A stretch of 64,000 nucleotides of DNA, from the NCBI RefSeq assembly GCF_019455385.1, contig NZ_JACOFR010000007.1, forward strand, positions 186,001 through 250,000, given 5' to 3'. Source of the stretch: Bradyrhizobium sp. BR 10289. Its GTDB lineage: Bacteria > Pseudomonadota > Alphaproteobacteria > Rhizobiales > Xanthobacteraceae. The notes below the pieces were generated by a model that was given only the letters and a program-made list of their open reading frames with translations, did no database searches and had not been told where the DNA came from. The translations under genes and the position numbers were made by a program. Positions 10,533 through 18,888 of the stretch are shown here, in pieces (the first letter of the stretch is position 1; each line of letters begins with the position of its first letter).

Positions 10533-11311
10533 GGCTTCACTCCCGCATAGGGCTTGAACCAGGCGAGGCCATCGGTGGTCTTGCCGCGCGGATTGTATTC
10601 GCAGCCGACGAAGCCGGCATAGCCGAGCCGGTCGAGCTCTTCGAACAGGAACGCATAGTTCAGCTCCTCGCCGTCGGGCTCGTTGCGCGAGGGAATGCTG
10701 GCGATCTGGACGTGCCCGACGATCGGCATCATCTCGCGCAGCCGCATGGTGACGTCACCATGGATGATCTGGCAGTGATAGATGTCGAACTGCAGCTTCA
10801 GGTTCGGCAGCCTGAGCTCCTGGATCAGGTCGCGGGCGAAGCCGAAATCGTTGAGGAAGTAGCCGGGCACGTTGCGCGGATTGATCGGCTCGAGCACGAT
10901 ATCGATGCCGTGGGGCGCGAAGAATTCCGCCGCCCATGCCACTGATTTGTAAAAGGCTTCGATCGCGACGCGCTCGCCGCGATTGGCGATGCCCGCCATC
11001 AGGTGCAGCCGCTTGACGCCGGTCGCCTTGGCATAGGGCAGCGCGGTCTCGAGGCTCGCCTTGAGATCGTTGAACCGCGCCGGCAGCGCGGCAAAACCCT
11101 TCTCGCCGGCATTCCAATCGCCCGGCGGCAGGTTGAACAACGCCTGGGTCAGGCCGTTGCGCTTGAGCCGCTCGCCGACGGCCTCGGCTGGATGCTCGTA
11201 CGGAAAGAGGAATTCGACGGCGGTGAAGCCGGCTGAAGCTGCGGCTTCGAAGCGGTCGAGGAACGGCACCTCGGTGAACATCATCGAGAGGTTGGCGGCG
11301 AAACGGGGCAT
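10529..11311 (-). CDS. otnI: 2-oxo-tetronate isomerase (hydroxypyruvate isomerase family)
   Basis: Converts 2-oxo-tetronate to 3-oxo-tetronate. The 260 residues form a xylose-isomerase-like TIM barrel of the Hyi family. Barrel metal ligands are visible in LEPINPRNVPGYFL (Glu near 143), in QFDIYHCQI (Asp and His) and in GCEYNPRG (Glu near the C-terminus). The ribosome-binding site GAGGA precedes the ATG. It sits 11 bases after ltnD and overlaps otnK. The neighbours distinguish it from a plain hydroxypyruvate isomerase of glyoxylate metabolism. Confidence 0.9.
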   Translation of the reverse strand: MPRFAANLSMMFTEVPFLDRFEAAASAGFTAVEFLFPYEHPAEAVGERLKRNGLTQALFNLPPGDWNAGEKGFAALPARFNDLKASLETALPYAKATGVKRLHLMAGIANRGERVAIEAFYKSVAWAAEFFAPHGIDIVLEPINPRNVPGYFLNDFGFARDLIQELRLPNLKLQFDIYHCQIIHGDVTMRLREMMPIVGHVQIASIPSRNEPDGEELNYAFLFEELDRLGYAGFVGCEYNPRGKTTDGLAWFKPYAGVKP

Positions 11312-11322
11312 TGGAAATCCTC

Positions 11323-12240
11323 TTACTTGTCGCCGGGGAGCTTCACGCCGGTGACCTGCGCATACATGCGCGCCACCGAGGCGTCGTCATCGCGGCCCAT
11401 GCCGGCGGCCGATGTCATCAAAAACATCTGGAGCGCTGCGGCCGAGACCGGCACCGGAAAGCGGGCGCTGCGCGCCATGTCCTGAATTATGCCGAGATCC
11501 TTGACGAAAATCTCGACCGCGCTGCGCGGCGAGTAGTCGCCGTCGAGCACGTGCGGCATGCGGTTCTCGAACATCCACGAATTGCCGGCCGAGGCCGTGA
11601 TGACCTCATAGACCTTGCGGATGTCGAGCCCCTGCTTGGCCGCGAACGCCATCGCTTCGCTGGCCGCGGCGATGTGCACGCCGGCCAGCAACTGGTTGAT
11701 CATCTTGAAGGCCGCGCCCTGCCCCGCGGCATCGCCGAGCTCGTAGAGCTTTGCAGCCATCGCATCGAGCGCCGGGCGTGCCTTCGCGAAGGCCGCAGCG
11801 CTGCCGGACGCGAGGATCGTCAGTTCGCCTTGCGCGGCGCGCTGCGCGCCACCGGAGATCGGCGCATCCAGATAATGCCGGCCGGTCGCCTCCAGCTGTT
11901 TTGCCAGACGCCGCGCCACCTCGGGATCCATGGTGGCCGACGAAATGAAGACGCTGTCCTTCGGCAGCGTCTCGGCGACGCCGTCCTTGCCGAACAGGAT
12001 CGTCTCGGTTTGCGCGGCATTGACGACGACGCTGACGACGATGTCGGCGCCCTTGGCCGCCTCGGATGGCGTCTTCGCGCCGGCGCCACCATCCTTCACG
12101 AAGCGCGCCACGGCATCGGCCGAAACGTCGCAGCCGGTCACGGCATGGCCGGCGCGCTTCAGCGAGGTTGCCATGCCGTATCCCATCGAGCCGAGCCCGA
12201 TGACGGCGATGCGCTGGTTTTGTGAGGTGGAGGCGGCCAT
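11323..12240 (-). CDS. ltnD: L-threonate dehydrogenase (3-hydroxyisobutyrate dehydrogenase superfamily)
   Basis: Oxidises L-threonate to 2-oxo-tetronate with NAD+. 305 residues. The Rossmann motif GLGSMGYG is at about 15-22, the substrate-binding DAPISGG at about 126, and the catalytic lysine is K179 in FKMINQLLAG. The start chosen is the ATG of MAASTSQNQR, preceded by AAGGG eight bases upstream; the frame is open far beyond it, but that region is non-coding and overlaps the divergent otnC. First gene of ltnD-otnI-otnK. The family also holds 3-hydroxyisobutyrate and tartronate semialdehyde dehydrogenases; the operon makes threonate the best guess. Confidence 0.88.
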   Translation of the reverse strand: MAASTSQNQRIAVIGLGSMGYGMATSLKRAGHAVTGCDVSADAVARFVKDGGAGAKTPSEAAKGADIVVSVVVNAAQTETILFGKDGVAETLPKDSVFISSATMDPEVARRLAKQLEATGRHYLDAPISGGAQRAAQGELTILASGSAAAFAKARPALDAMAAKLYELGDAAGQGAAFKMINQLLAGVHIAAASEAMAFAAKQGLDIRKVYEVITASAGNSWMFENRMPHVLDGDYSPRSAVEIFVKDLGIIQDMARSARFPVPVSAAALQMFLMTSAAGMGRDDDASVARMYAQVTGVKLPGDK

Positions 12241-12345
12241 GCAACTAACCCTTGCGAACGTTTCCCGGACGGCCAGCCTTGGCGGCGGCTCGGAGCACCG
12301 CATAACACGGCTTGGCCGCGCTGCCAAAGCGTGAGACAAGCAGGC
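12241..12345. promoter_or_regulatory. Divergent promoter region between ltnD and otnC
   Basis: 105 bases separate the divergent start codons, so both promoters and any shared operator of the tetronate genes must lie here. I see no confident -35/-10 pair or strong palindrome, and no regulator gene stands next to it. Confidence 0.5.
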
Positions 12346-13026
12346 ATGACGGCCATGAAAACCGAAACGAGCAACGAAACAAGGCTGCGTGAGGATATCA
12401 GCCGCTTCGGACGGTCCCTGTTCGAGCGCGGGCTGACGCCCGGCTCCTCGGGCAATATCAGCGTGAGGCTGGATGACGGCGGCTGGCTGGTGACGCCGAC
12501 CAACGCCTCGCTCGGCTTCCTCGATCCCGCAAAGCTGTCGCGGCTGGACAGCCAGGGCCGGCTGGTCTCGGGCGATGCACCGACCAAGGAAGTTCCGCTG
12601 CACACTGCGCTCTATGACACGCGCGGTACCGCACGCGCGATCGTGCATCTGCACTCGACCCATTCGGTGGCGCTCTCGATGCTGCCCGAGATCGACCCGC
12701 GCGCCGCGCTGCCGCCGATGACGGCCTATTATTTGATGAAATGCGGTGCCACCGCGCTCGTGCCCTATTACCGCCCCGGCGATCCCGCGGTGGCGGACGC
12801 GATCAAGGGACTGGCGGGGAAATATTCCTCCGTGCTGCTCGCCAATCACGGCCCGGTCGTCGCCGGCGACACGCTGGAAGCCGCGGTGTTCGCGACCGAG
12901 GAGCTGGAGGAGACGGCGAAGCTGTACCTGCTGCTGCGCGGGATGAACCCGCGATATTTGTCACCGGAGCAGGTGCAGGATCTGGTGAAGGTATTCGGGG
13001 TGACGCTGCCGGAGCATGGGCATTAG
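12346..13026 (+). CDS. otnC: 3-oxo-tetronate 4-phosphate decarboxylase (class II aldolase family)
   Basis: Decarboxylates 3-oxo-tetronate 4-phosphate to dihydroxyacetone phosphate, which enters glycolysis. About 226 residues of the AraD/FucA zinc aldolase fold. The phosphate-binding loop is TPGSSGNISVR, the zinc histidines are in VHLHSTHS, and a further histidine is in LLANHGPVVAG. The start is uncertain: GTG at 12331, ATG at 12346 or ATG at 12355 are all in frame, and none has a strong Shine-Dalgarno. I take 12346. Divergent from ltnD, it completes the pathway. Confidence 0.88.
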   Translation: MTAMKTETSNETRLREDISRFGRSLFERGLTPGSSGNISVRLDDGGWLVTPTNASLGFLDPAKLSRLDSQGRLVSGDAPTKEVPLHTALYDTRGTARAIVHLHSTHSVALSMLPEIDPRAALPPMTAYYLMKCGATALVPYYRPGDPAVADAIKGLAGKYSSVLLANHGPVVAGDTLEAAVFATEELEETAKLYLLLRGMNPRYLSPEQVQDLVKVFGVTLPEHGH

Positions 13027-13052
13027 CGCGATAGTATCGCAGCATTCACCGC

Positions 13053-13155
13053 TGTCATTCCCCGCGGAGGCGGGGAATCCAGTACGCCGCAGCCTATCCG
13101 TATCTCTCCGACGTCTCGGAGTACTGGATCGCCCGATCAAGTCGGGCGATGACAC
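13053..13155. repeat. Intergenic palindromic repeat between convergent genes
   Basis: Outer arms carry GTCATTCCCCGC..GGGGAATCC on the left and GATCGCCCGATCAAGTCGGGCGATGAC on the right. An inner pair AGTAC..GTACT flanks the centre. It fills the space between the ends of otnC and livF and could form a bidirectional hairpin terminator. I know this class of element from Bradyrhizobium intergenic regions. Confidence 0.75.
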
Positions 13156-13191
13156 CACGTATGTTGCGCGCGTGCGCCCAACACGTCTCGC

Positions 13192-13896
13192 CTACAGCCC
13201 CAGATACGCCTTCCTCACGTCGGGATTGCCCTTGATCTCCGCGGCCGGACCCTGCATCAGCACGCGGCCGGTTTGCAGGATGTAGGCGCGGTCGGCGATC
13301 TCGAGGCACTCGGCCATGCGCTGCTCGACGATCAGAACGGTCATGCCGGCCTCGCGGATGCGCAGCACCGCCTGAAAGATCTCGTCGACGAGCTTCGGCA
13401 TGATGCCCTGCGAAGGCTCGTCCAGCATCAAGAGCCGCGGGCGTGTCATCAGCGCGCGGCCGATCGCGAGCATCTGCTGCTCGCCGCCGGAGAGCGTTTC
13501 GGCGCGCTGGTCGAGCCGTTCGGACAGACGCGGGAACAGCTTGAAGACGAGATCGAGCGGCTCTTCGCGATTGGCTTCGCTGCGGTAGAGATAACTGCCG
13601 AGGCGGAGGTTGTCGCGCACCGACAGGCGCGGGAACAGGCGGCGGTTCTCCGGCACATAGGCGATGCCGGCCGCCGTGATGTGGTGCTGCGCCATGCCGT
13701 TGAGCCGCTTGCCGTCGAAGGTCACCGTGCCCGAGCGCGGCCGCTCGGCCCCGGCGATCGACTTCAGCAGCGTCGACTTGCCGGCACCGTTGGCACCGGC
13801 GACACAGACGATCTCGCCCTTGGTGACCTCGATGCTGACCGCGGAGATCGCAACCAGGCCCTGATAGGCGGTCGTGACTTCATGCACCGACAGCAT
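13192..13896 (-). CDS. livF: Branched-chain-type ABC transporter ATP-binding protein LivF
   Basis: One of two cytoplasmic ATPases powering the importer encoded by this operon. 234 residues: Walker A GANGAGKST, the canonical signature LSGGEQQMLAIGRAL, Walker B LLMLDEPSQGI, and the H-loop region VLIVEQRM in which the usual His is Gln (typical of LivF). Its start overlaps the end of livG by 17 bases. Last gene of a livK-H-M-G-F order. Confidence 0.9.
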   Translation of the reverse strand: MLSVHEVTTAYQGLVAISAVSIEVTKGEIVCVAGANGAGKSTLLKSIAGAERPRSGTVTFDGKRLNGMAQHHITAAGIAYVPENRRLFPRLSVRDNLRLGSYLYRSEANREEPLDLVFKLFPRLSERLDQRAETLSGGEQQMLAIGRALMTRPRLLMLDEPSQGIMPKLVDEIFQAVLRIREAGMTVLIVEQRMAECLEIADRAYILQTGRVLMQGPAAEIKGNPDVRKAYLGL

Positions 13897-14611
13897 GACG
13901 ATCTCCCAGATATGCCTTGATCACCTTGGGATCGCGGACGACGTCGTTGGGCTTGCCCTCGACCAGCACCTTGCCGAGATCGAGCACGATGGCGCGGTCG
14001 ACCAGCGGCATCACGATCTCCATGACGTGCTCGACCATCAGCACGGTGATGCCGGCATCGCGCACCTTGCGCACCAGCGCCACGCCGGTCTGCGCCTCGG
14101 TCGGCGTGAGGCCGGTGAGGACTTCGTCGAGCAGCAGCAGTTTCGGCTCGGTGGCGAGCGCACGCGCAACTTCGAGGCGGCGCTTCTCGGCCGGCACGAG
14201 GTCGCTCGCGAGCACGTCGGCGCGTGCGGCCAGACCCGTGAACTCCAGCACCTCATGCGCCTTGCGGCGCGCCTCGCGCATCACGGTGTTGCGCACCAGC
14301 GCACCGACGATGACGTTGTCGATGACGGTCATGGTCTCGAAGCTCTTGACCACCTGGAAGGTGCGGCCGACGCCGCGCTGGCAGCGCGCCGCCGCCGGCA
14401 TTTTGGTGACGTCCTCGCCGTCGAACCAGATCGAGCCCTGCGTCGGCGGCAGCACGCCGGCGATGAGGTTGAACAGCGTCGACTTGCCGGCGCCGTTGGG
14501 ACCGATCAGGCCGACGATCTCGCCGCGGCCGACCGAGATCGAGACGTCGGAGTTGGCGACCAGGCCGCCGAACCGCTGCCAGACGCCGCGGGTTTCAAGA
14601 AGCGCGGTCAT
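13880..14611 (-). CDS. livG: Branched-chain-type ABC transporter ATP-binding protein LivG
   Basis: Second ATPase of the importer, 243 residues. Walker A is GPNGAGKST and Walker B is LLLLDEVLTGL. The signature loop is degenerate: DLVPAEKRRLEVARAL stands where LSGGQ is expected, a state seen in one LivG subgroup. The H-loop VEHVME keeps its histidine. The ATG overlaps the TGA of livM by four bases (ATGA). Upstream codons in this frame belong to a shadow of livM. Confidence 0.9.
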   Translation of the reverse strand: MTALLETRGVWQRFGGLVANSDVSISVGRGEIVGLIGPNGAGKSTLFNLIAGVLPPTQGSIWFDGEDVTKMPAAARCQRGVGRTFQVVKSFETMTVIDNVIVGALVRNTVMREARRKAHEVLEFTGLAARADVLASDLVPAEKRRLEVARALATEPKLLLLDEVLTGLTPTEAQTGVALVRKVRDAGITVLMVEHVMEIVMPLVDRAIVLDLGKVLVEGKPNDVVRDPKVIKAYLGDRHAVGA

Positions 14612-15591
14612 CGCGTGGCCCCCGTCTTCTTCGGGCGTGAGAACAGGCTCACCAGGCCTCGCGGCAAGGCCAGTGAAATCAGGACGATCAGCGTGCCGTA
14701 GATGATGAGGTCGACACCACTCCCCGAGCCGCCGAACTTGAAGCGCGTGATTTCGGTCAGCGGGATCAGAATGGCGGCCCCTAACACCGGCCCCCACAGG
14801 GTGCCGATACCACCCAGCACGGCGGGCAATGCCATCAGCAGCGAGAACTGGAAGCCCATGACGCTTTCGGGATCGATGTAGGAGACGAACTGGGCGTAGA
14901 AGCTGCCGCCGACGGCAACCAGGAAAGCCGAGACCGCGGCCGCGCCCATCTTCGAATTGAAGACGTCGACGCCGAGGCTCTCGGCCGCATCCGGATTGTC
15001 CTTGACCGCACGCCACCAGAATCCCCATTTGGAATCCTCCAGCCACCAGGTGACGAGCCAGGCGATGCAGCACAGCACCAGCGCGAAGTAGAAGTATGGC
15101 ACCTTGCTGCGGGCGAACTGGAATTTCAGCCAGCTGTCGCCGCGGATCGGAATGGTGATGCCCATCGCGGCCCCGGCCCATTCCCAATTGTGGAACAGCA
15201 GCAACCCGATCTCGGCGATGACGATGGTCGCGATGACGAAGTAATGACCACGGAGGCGGAAGAAGGGATAGCCGAGCCCCATTGCGATCAGCGCCGACAC
15301 CGTGCCGCCCGCCAGCATGCCGAACCAGGGCAGCACGCCGAACTTGGTGAAGAGCAGCTCGGTGGTGTAGGCGCCGAGGCCGAAATAGAGCGCATGGCCG
15401 AGCGAGATCTGCCCGCAATAGCCGGACAGGATGTTCCAGCTCTGCGACAATCCCGCATACATCAGCGTCAGGATCAGGACGTTCTGGACGACGACGTCCT
15501 TCACGAACAACGGCGTCAGCGCAGCAATCGCGGCCAGAACCGCGGCGATGATGAGGTCGCGGCGGCGCCGCGCGGCGAAATTCTTGTCCAT
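14608..15591 (-). CDS. livM: Branched-chain-type ABC transporter permease LivM
   Basis: Inner-membrane permease of 327 residues with about nine hydrophobic helices. The family motif is GYCGQISLGHALYFGLGAYTT (shown in part), and the EAA-like loop DNPDAAESLGVDVFNSK contacts the ATPases. The ATG (MDKNFAARRRRD) shares one base with the TGA of livH (TGATG), and the stop overlaps livG. Substrate is not predictable; Liv-family systems carry many acids, amides and urea besides branched-chain amino acids. Confidence 0.9.
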   Translation of the reverse strand: MDKNFAARRRRDLIIAAVLAAIAALTPLFVKDVVVQNVLILTLMYAGLSQSWNILSGYCGQISLGHALYFGLGAYTTELLFTKFGVLPWFGMLAGGTVSALIAMGLGYPFFRLRGHYFVIATIVIAEIGLLLFHNWEWAGAAMGITIPIRGDSWLKFQFARSKVPYFYFALVLCCIAWLVTWWLEDSKWGFWWRAVKDNPDAAESLGVDVFNSKMGAAAVSAFLVAVGGSFYAQFVSYIDPESVMGFQFSLLMALPAVLGGIGTLWGPVLGAAILIPLTEITRFKFGGSGSGVDLIIYGTLIVLISLALPRGLVSLFSRPKKTGATR

Positions 15592-16472
15592 CACATCGAC
15601 CCGAACAGGCCACGCGGCCGGATGAAGACGACGAGCAGGTACACGGCGTAGATGCCGACCGATTTCAGCGACGGCGGCAACACCAGTGCGGTGACCGCCT
15701 CGACCAGGCCGACGATGATGCCGCCGGCGAAGGCGCCGAATACGCTGCCGAAGCCGCCGAGCGCCACCGTGACATAGGCGATCAGCGCAAAGGACGCGCC
15801 GACGTCGGGATAGATGTAGAAGAACACCGCCATGATCGCACCGGCAAGACCGACCAGCGCGGCGCCGAGGCCCCAGCCGAAGGCGAACACGCGGTTCTTG
15901 TCGATCCCGACGAGCGCGACCGCGCCAGGATCCTCGCGGGTCGCTTCCAGCGCCCGCCCGAAATCGGTGCGATGGATGAAGAGGTAGAGACCGGCGAAAG
16001 CCGCGATCGAGACCAGCGCACCGACCAGTTGCGGCTCCGGCAGGAAGATGCCGCCAATCGAAACGGTTTTGCCGCCGAGCCAGGACTGCGGAATGCTGCG
16101 ATAGTCCGGCGTGAAAAAGTACTGCGCGAGGCCGCGCATGACGATCGCAAGACCAAAGGTGGTGAAGATCTGCACCATGCCGGCATTGGCCTTGGCCCGC
16201 ATGGCGAAGCGGACAAGCAGCAGATAGACCACCGCGCCGAACACGAAGAGCGCGGCGGCGACCAATGGCGCCGACAGCAAGGGATCGATGGCGAAGAACG
16301 CGAATAGGAAGAAGGACAAGTACATCGCGATCATCAGGAACTCGCCATGGGCGAAGTTCGTGACGTCCATCAGGCCGAAGATCAGCGCGAGGCCGACGGC
16401 GATCAGTCCGTACAGCAGCCCCATCAGGAGGCCGCTTGCGAGACTTTGGACAATGGTTTCGACTGTCAGCAA
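15591..16472 (-). CDS. livH: Branched-chain-type ABC transporter permease LivH
   Basis: Inner-membrane permease of 293 residues. It opens with MLTVETIVQSLASGLLMGLL and has the family motif GLMDVTNFAHGEFLMIAMYL near residues 34-53. The cytoplasmic loop EATREDPGAVALVGIDKNRV is the ATPase-coupling segment. It is separated from livK by 144 bases containing a stem-loop and is coupled to livM by overlapping stop and start codons. Confidence 0.9.
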   Translation of the reverse strand: MLTVETIVQSLASGLLMGLLYGLIAVGLALIFGLMDVTNFAHGEFLMIAMYLSFFLFAFFAIDPLLSAPLVAAALFVFGAVVYLLLVRFAMRAKANAGMVQIFTTFGLAIVMRGLAQYFFTPDYRSIPQSWLGGKTVSIGGIFLPEPQLVGALVSIAAFAGLYLFIHRTDFGRALEATREDPGAVALVGIDKNRVFAFGWGLGAALVGLAGAIMAVFFYIYPDVGASFALIAYVTVALGGFGSVFGAFAGGIIVGLVEAVTALVLPPSLKSVGIYAVYLLVVFIRPRGLFGSM

Positions 16473-16588
16473 CTTGTCCCCCAGAAATAGTCCTCACCCC
16501 GAGGGGCGTGATCGAGCGCATGTCGCAAGGGAGACGCCCGCCTCGAACGTCTGCGACGCGGGCTTCGTCCCTTTCTCAGGAAAGAGGT

Positions 16589-16608
16589 CGGGAGCCACGA
16601 GGCTCCCG
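16589..16608 (-). terminator. Stem-loop between livK and livH (partial terminator or mRNA-stabilising hairpin)
   Basis: CGGGAGCC ACGA GGCTCCCG is a perfect 8-bp stem just past the livK stop. The downstream side (minus) is only moderately T-rich (ACCTCTTTCC). Such hairpins after binding-protein genes often lower expression of the permease and ATPase genes relative to the binding protein. Confidence 0.55.
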
Positions 16609-16616
16609 CATGCCTC

Positions 16617-17861
16617 TTACTTCATCGGCCAGATGGCTTCGGCGACCGCGGCCTGCGCCGGCGAGACGGTGACGAACTTGCCGCCGACATATTGCAGCAG
16701 CACCGGATCGGCGTCGTTGTTCTGACCCATGTCGTCGAACTTGACGCGCTTCCAGGGCATGATGGTTTGCTCGCCCGGCGTGTCGGTTGCGGCGAGCGCG
16801 TCGCGGATCTTCTCGCCGTCGGTCGACTTGGCGCGATTGATGGCGTCCGCCATCACGATCAGCGCCATGAACTCGCGCGAGGTGTTGTCGTTGAGGTCCT
16901 TGCCGGACTTCTCCTTGAACATGTCGTTGATCTTGCCGACCATCGGCCGCTTGGCGGCGAGATCGAGCGAGAAGCTGCCGCGCGTGATCACGCCCTCGAG
17001 CTTGTCGCCGACGGCATCGTAGAGCGCCTTCTCGGAGAAGCCGGCAGCCTGCGCCAGGATCGCCTTCGGCTTGTAGCCGAGCTCGGCCATGGTCTTGACC
17101 AGCAGAATGCCGTCGGTGGTATAGCTCGACGGCATCAGCACGTCGGCGTTGGCGGCCTTCAGTTGCTGCACTTCCGCCGACAGCGACGGCGAGTTGTTGC
17201 GATATTTGATGTCGGCGACGACCTTGTAGCCGCGATCTGCCGCCAGCTTCAGCTGGGTGTTGGCAGAGTCGGTGCCGAAGATCGTATCCTCGTGGAACAG
17301 CGCCAGCGTCTCGACCTTGTTGCCCTTCTTCTTGAGCGCGTCGAGGAAATCGAACATCGCCGCCGAGAACATCTCGTCGTGCGGCGACGGACGGAAATAG
17401 TATTTGAGGCCGCGGCGATGCAGGCTGGGCGAGGAATTGTCCGCCGAGATGAACGGAATCTGATAGCGCTCGCAGGTCTGGCTGACCGTGACCGCGACCG
17501 CGCTCTGATAGGTGCCGATAATGGCGCAGACCTTCTCCTGCGTGATCAGGCGCTCGGCTTCGGCGCGGCCCTTCTGCGGATCGCCCTGATGGTCGGCGTA
17601 GACGAGACGGATCTTGGCGCCGCCGAGGCCCGGCAGGCCCTCACCCTTGGCGAGCGGAAGGTCGAAATCGTAGTTCTTGTTGATGATGTCGGCCGCCGTC
17701 TCGTAGGCGCGCTGCGCGTCGACGCCGATCTGGGCGTTGGCACCCGACATCGGATAGGTCAGGCCGATCACCACTTCGGACGTCTGCGCGCGCGCCGCGA
17801 GCGGCATCAACGCGGCAGTGGCGGCGGCACCTAACAGAACGTCGCGGCGAGAGATCGTCAT
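16617..17861 (-). CDS. livK: ABC transporter periplasmic substrate-binding protein (LivK family), Tat signal
   Basis: Binding protein of the importer, 414 residues. The N-terminus carries a twin-arginine signal (ISRRDVLLGAAATAALMPLA) with a probable cut after ARA, so export is likely by Tat. The mature part begins SEVVIGLTYPMSGANAQIG, typical of the Peripla_BP_6 fold, with IGTYQSAVAVTVSQ and the hinge motif LALFHEDTIFG. It is larger than E. coli LivK and probably binds another ligand. First gene of the transport operon. The hydro-lyase gene at 17953-18768 precedes it on the same strand, 91 bases away. Confidence 0.88.
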   Translation of the reverse strand: MTISRRDVLLGAAATAALMPLAARAQTSEVVIGLTYPMSGANAQIGVDAQRAYETAADIINKNYDFDLPLAKGEGLPGLGGAKIRLVYADHQGDPQKGRAEAERLITQEKVCAIIGTYQSAVAVTVSQTCERYQIPFISADNSSPSLHRRGLKYYFRPSPHDEMFSAAMFDFLDALKKKGNKVETLALFHEDTIFGTDSANTQLKLAADRGYKVVADIKYRNNSPSLSAEVQQLKAANADVLMPSSYTTDGILLVKTMAELGYKPKAILAQAAGFSEKALYDAVGDKLEGVITRGSFSLDLAAKRPMVGKINDMFKEKSGKDLNDNTSREFMALIVMADAINRAKSTDGEKIRDALAATDTPGEQTIMPWKRVKFDDMGQNNDADPVLLQYVGGKFVTVSPAQAAVAEAIWPMK

Positions 17862-17935
17862 GGATCTAGTTCCTTGTTACTGAATTTTGCGCGTATCGAA
17901 TGAAACGGTTGGCAGATAGCGTAAAGCCTGAAGAA

Positions 17936-17949
17936 GCAGCAAACGCTGC
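17936..17949 (-). terminator. Small hairpin after the D-glutamate cyclase-family gene
   Basis: GCAGC AAAC GCTGC, followed in the minus direction by TTCTTC. It begins a few bases past the stop of the 17953-18768 gene. Short stem, so only a weak terminator. Confidence 0.35.
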
Positions 17950-17952
17950 CCA

Positions 17953-18768
17953 TTAAATCACGGCCATGGTCCTGTTCTTGAGATCGGTGACCAGCATCAG
18001 GCCGGGCGAATGTGTGATCGCGAACGGCACCTTCGCCGCGTTGATCACCGATTGCGGCGTCACGCCACAAGCCCAGAACACCGGGATCTCGTCATCGGCG
18101 ACGGGTACGGGGTCACCATAGTCGGGCTTGGCGATGTCCTTGATGCCGATCAGATGCGGATGGCCGAGATGCACGGGGGCGCCGTGCACGGCGGGATAGC
18201 GCGAGGTGATCTGCACCGCGCGGATCGCATCGGCCGGCTTGAACGGACGCATCGACACCACCATGGGGCCTGCGAACGGGCCGGCCTCGCCGCAAGCGAT
18301 GTTGGTGCGGTACATCGGCACCCGCACGTTCTGCTCGATGTGGCGGATCGGCATGCCCTCGTCGAGCAGCGCCTCTTCGAAGGAGAAGGAGCAGCCGAGC
18401 ACGAAGGTGACGAGATCGTCGCGCCAGTAGCTCTTCACGTCGGTCGGCTCGTCCACGACCTCGCCGTCGCGCCAGACGCGGTAGCGCGGCACGTCGGTGC
18501 GGATATCGAGGTCGGCGCCGAGCGCGGGAATGTGCGGGCTGCCGACGTCGGACATGCCGATGATCGGGCACGGTTTTGGATTGAGCTGGCAGAAGCGGTG
18601 AAAGGCGCTGGCGTATTCCGCCGGCAGGATCGCCAGATTGCCCTGGACGAAGCCGGGGGCGACGCCGGCGGTGGAACCGACCTCACCGCCACGATAGGCG
18701 AGCCGGGCCTGACGGCTCGGGAGGGTGTCGGGCGTTTCAGTTTGCTGCGTTGCCACCAAAACAGTCAT
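17953..18768 (-). CDS. D-glutamate cyclase / putative hydro-lyase family protein (DUF1445)
   Basis: 271 residues, full length for the family. Motifs seen: [18 protein letters not shown] near the N-terminus, [12 protein letters not shown], and the conserved block [20 protein letters not shown] followed by [11 protein letters not shown] mammalian member turns D-glutamate into 5-oxo-D-proline; bacterial members are mostly annotated as putative hydro-lyases. The start is the ATG of MTVLVATQQ, with AGGT upstream. It is divergent from the LysR gene and shares its control region, so it is probably a LysR target. Substrate not determinable. Confidence 0.8.
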   Translation of the reverse strand: MTVLVATQQTETPDTLPSRQARLAYRGGEVGSTAGVAPGFVQGNLAILPAEYASAFHRFCQLNPKPCPIIGMSDVGSPHIPALGADLDIRTDVPRYRVWRDGEVVDEPTDVKSYWRDDLVTFVLGCSFSFEEALLDEGMPIRHIEQNVRVPMYRTNIACGEAGPFAGPMVVSMRPFKPADAIRAVQITSRYPAVHGAPVHLGHPHLIGIKDIAKPDYGDPVPVADDEIPVFWACGVTPQSVINAAKVPFAITHSPGLMLVTDLKNRTMAVI

Positions 18769-18850
18769 ATGATCGACCTGCCTATAAACTCGACAAAGAC
18801 AGCCAACACCAAGCGTGGTATAAAGTCTAATCTTCCTTTCTAATCGATCT

Positions 18851-18869
18851 CGATAAATCTCTTTTATCG
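18851..18869. promoter_or_regulatory. Candidate LysR operator in the divergent promoter
   Basis: CGATAAA TCTCT TTTATCG is a perfect 7-bp inverted repeat with a 5-base centre. It lies 20 bases upstream of the LysR start and 83 bases upstream of the divergent gene at 17953-18768. Size, AT-rich arms and position fit a LysR-type activator and autorepressor site. Confidence 0.6.
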
Positions 18870-18888
18870 GTCGGGAAAATCTTTCCAA

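Noticed and set aside
13880..15613. LivG with a 330-residue N-terminal extension
   Set aside because: The upstream part is the livM gene in another frame; the ATG at 14611 overlaps the livM stop, as expected.
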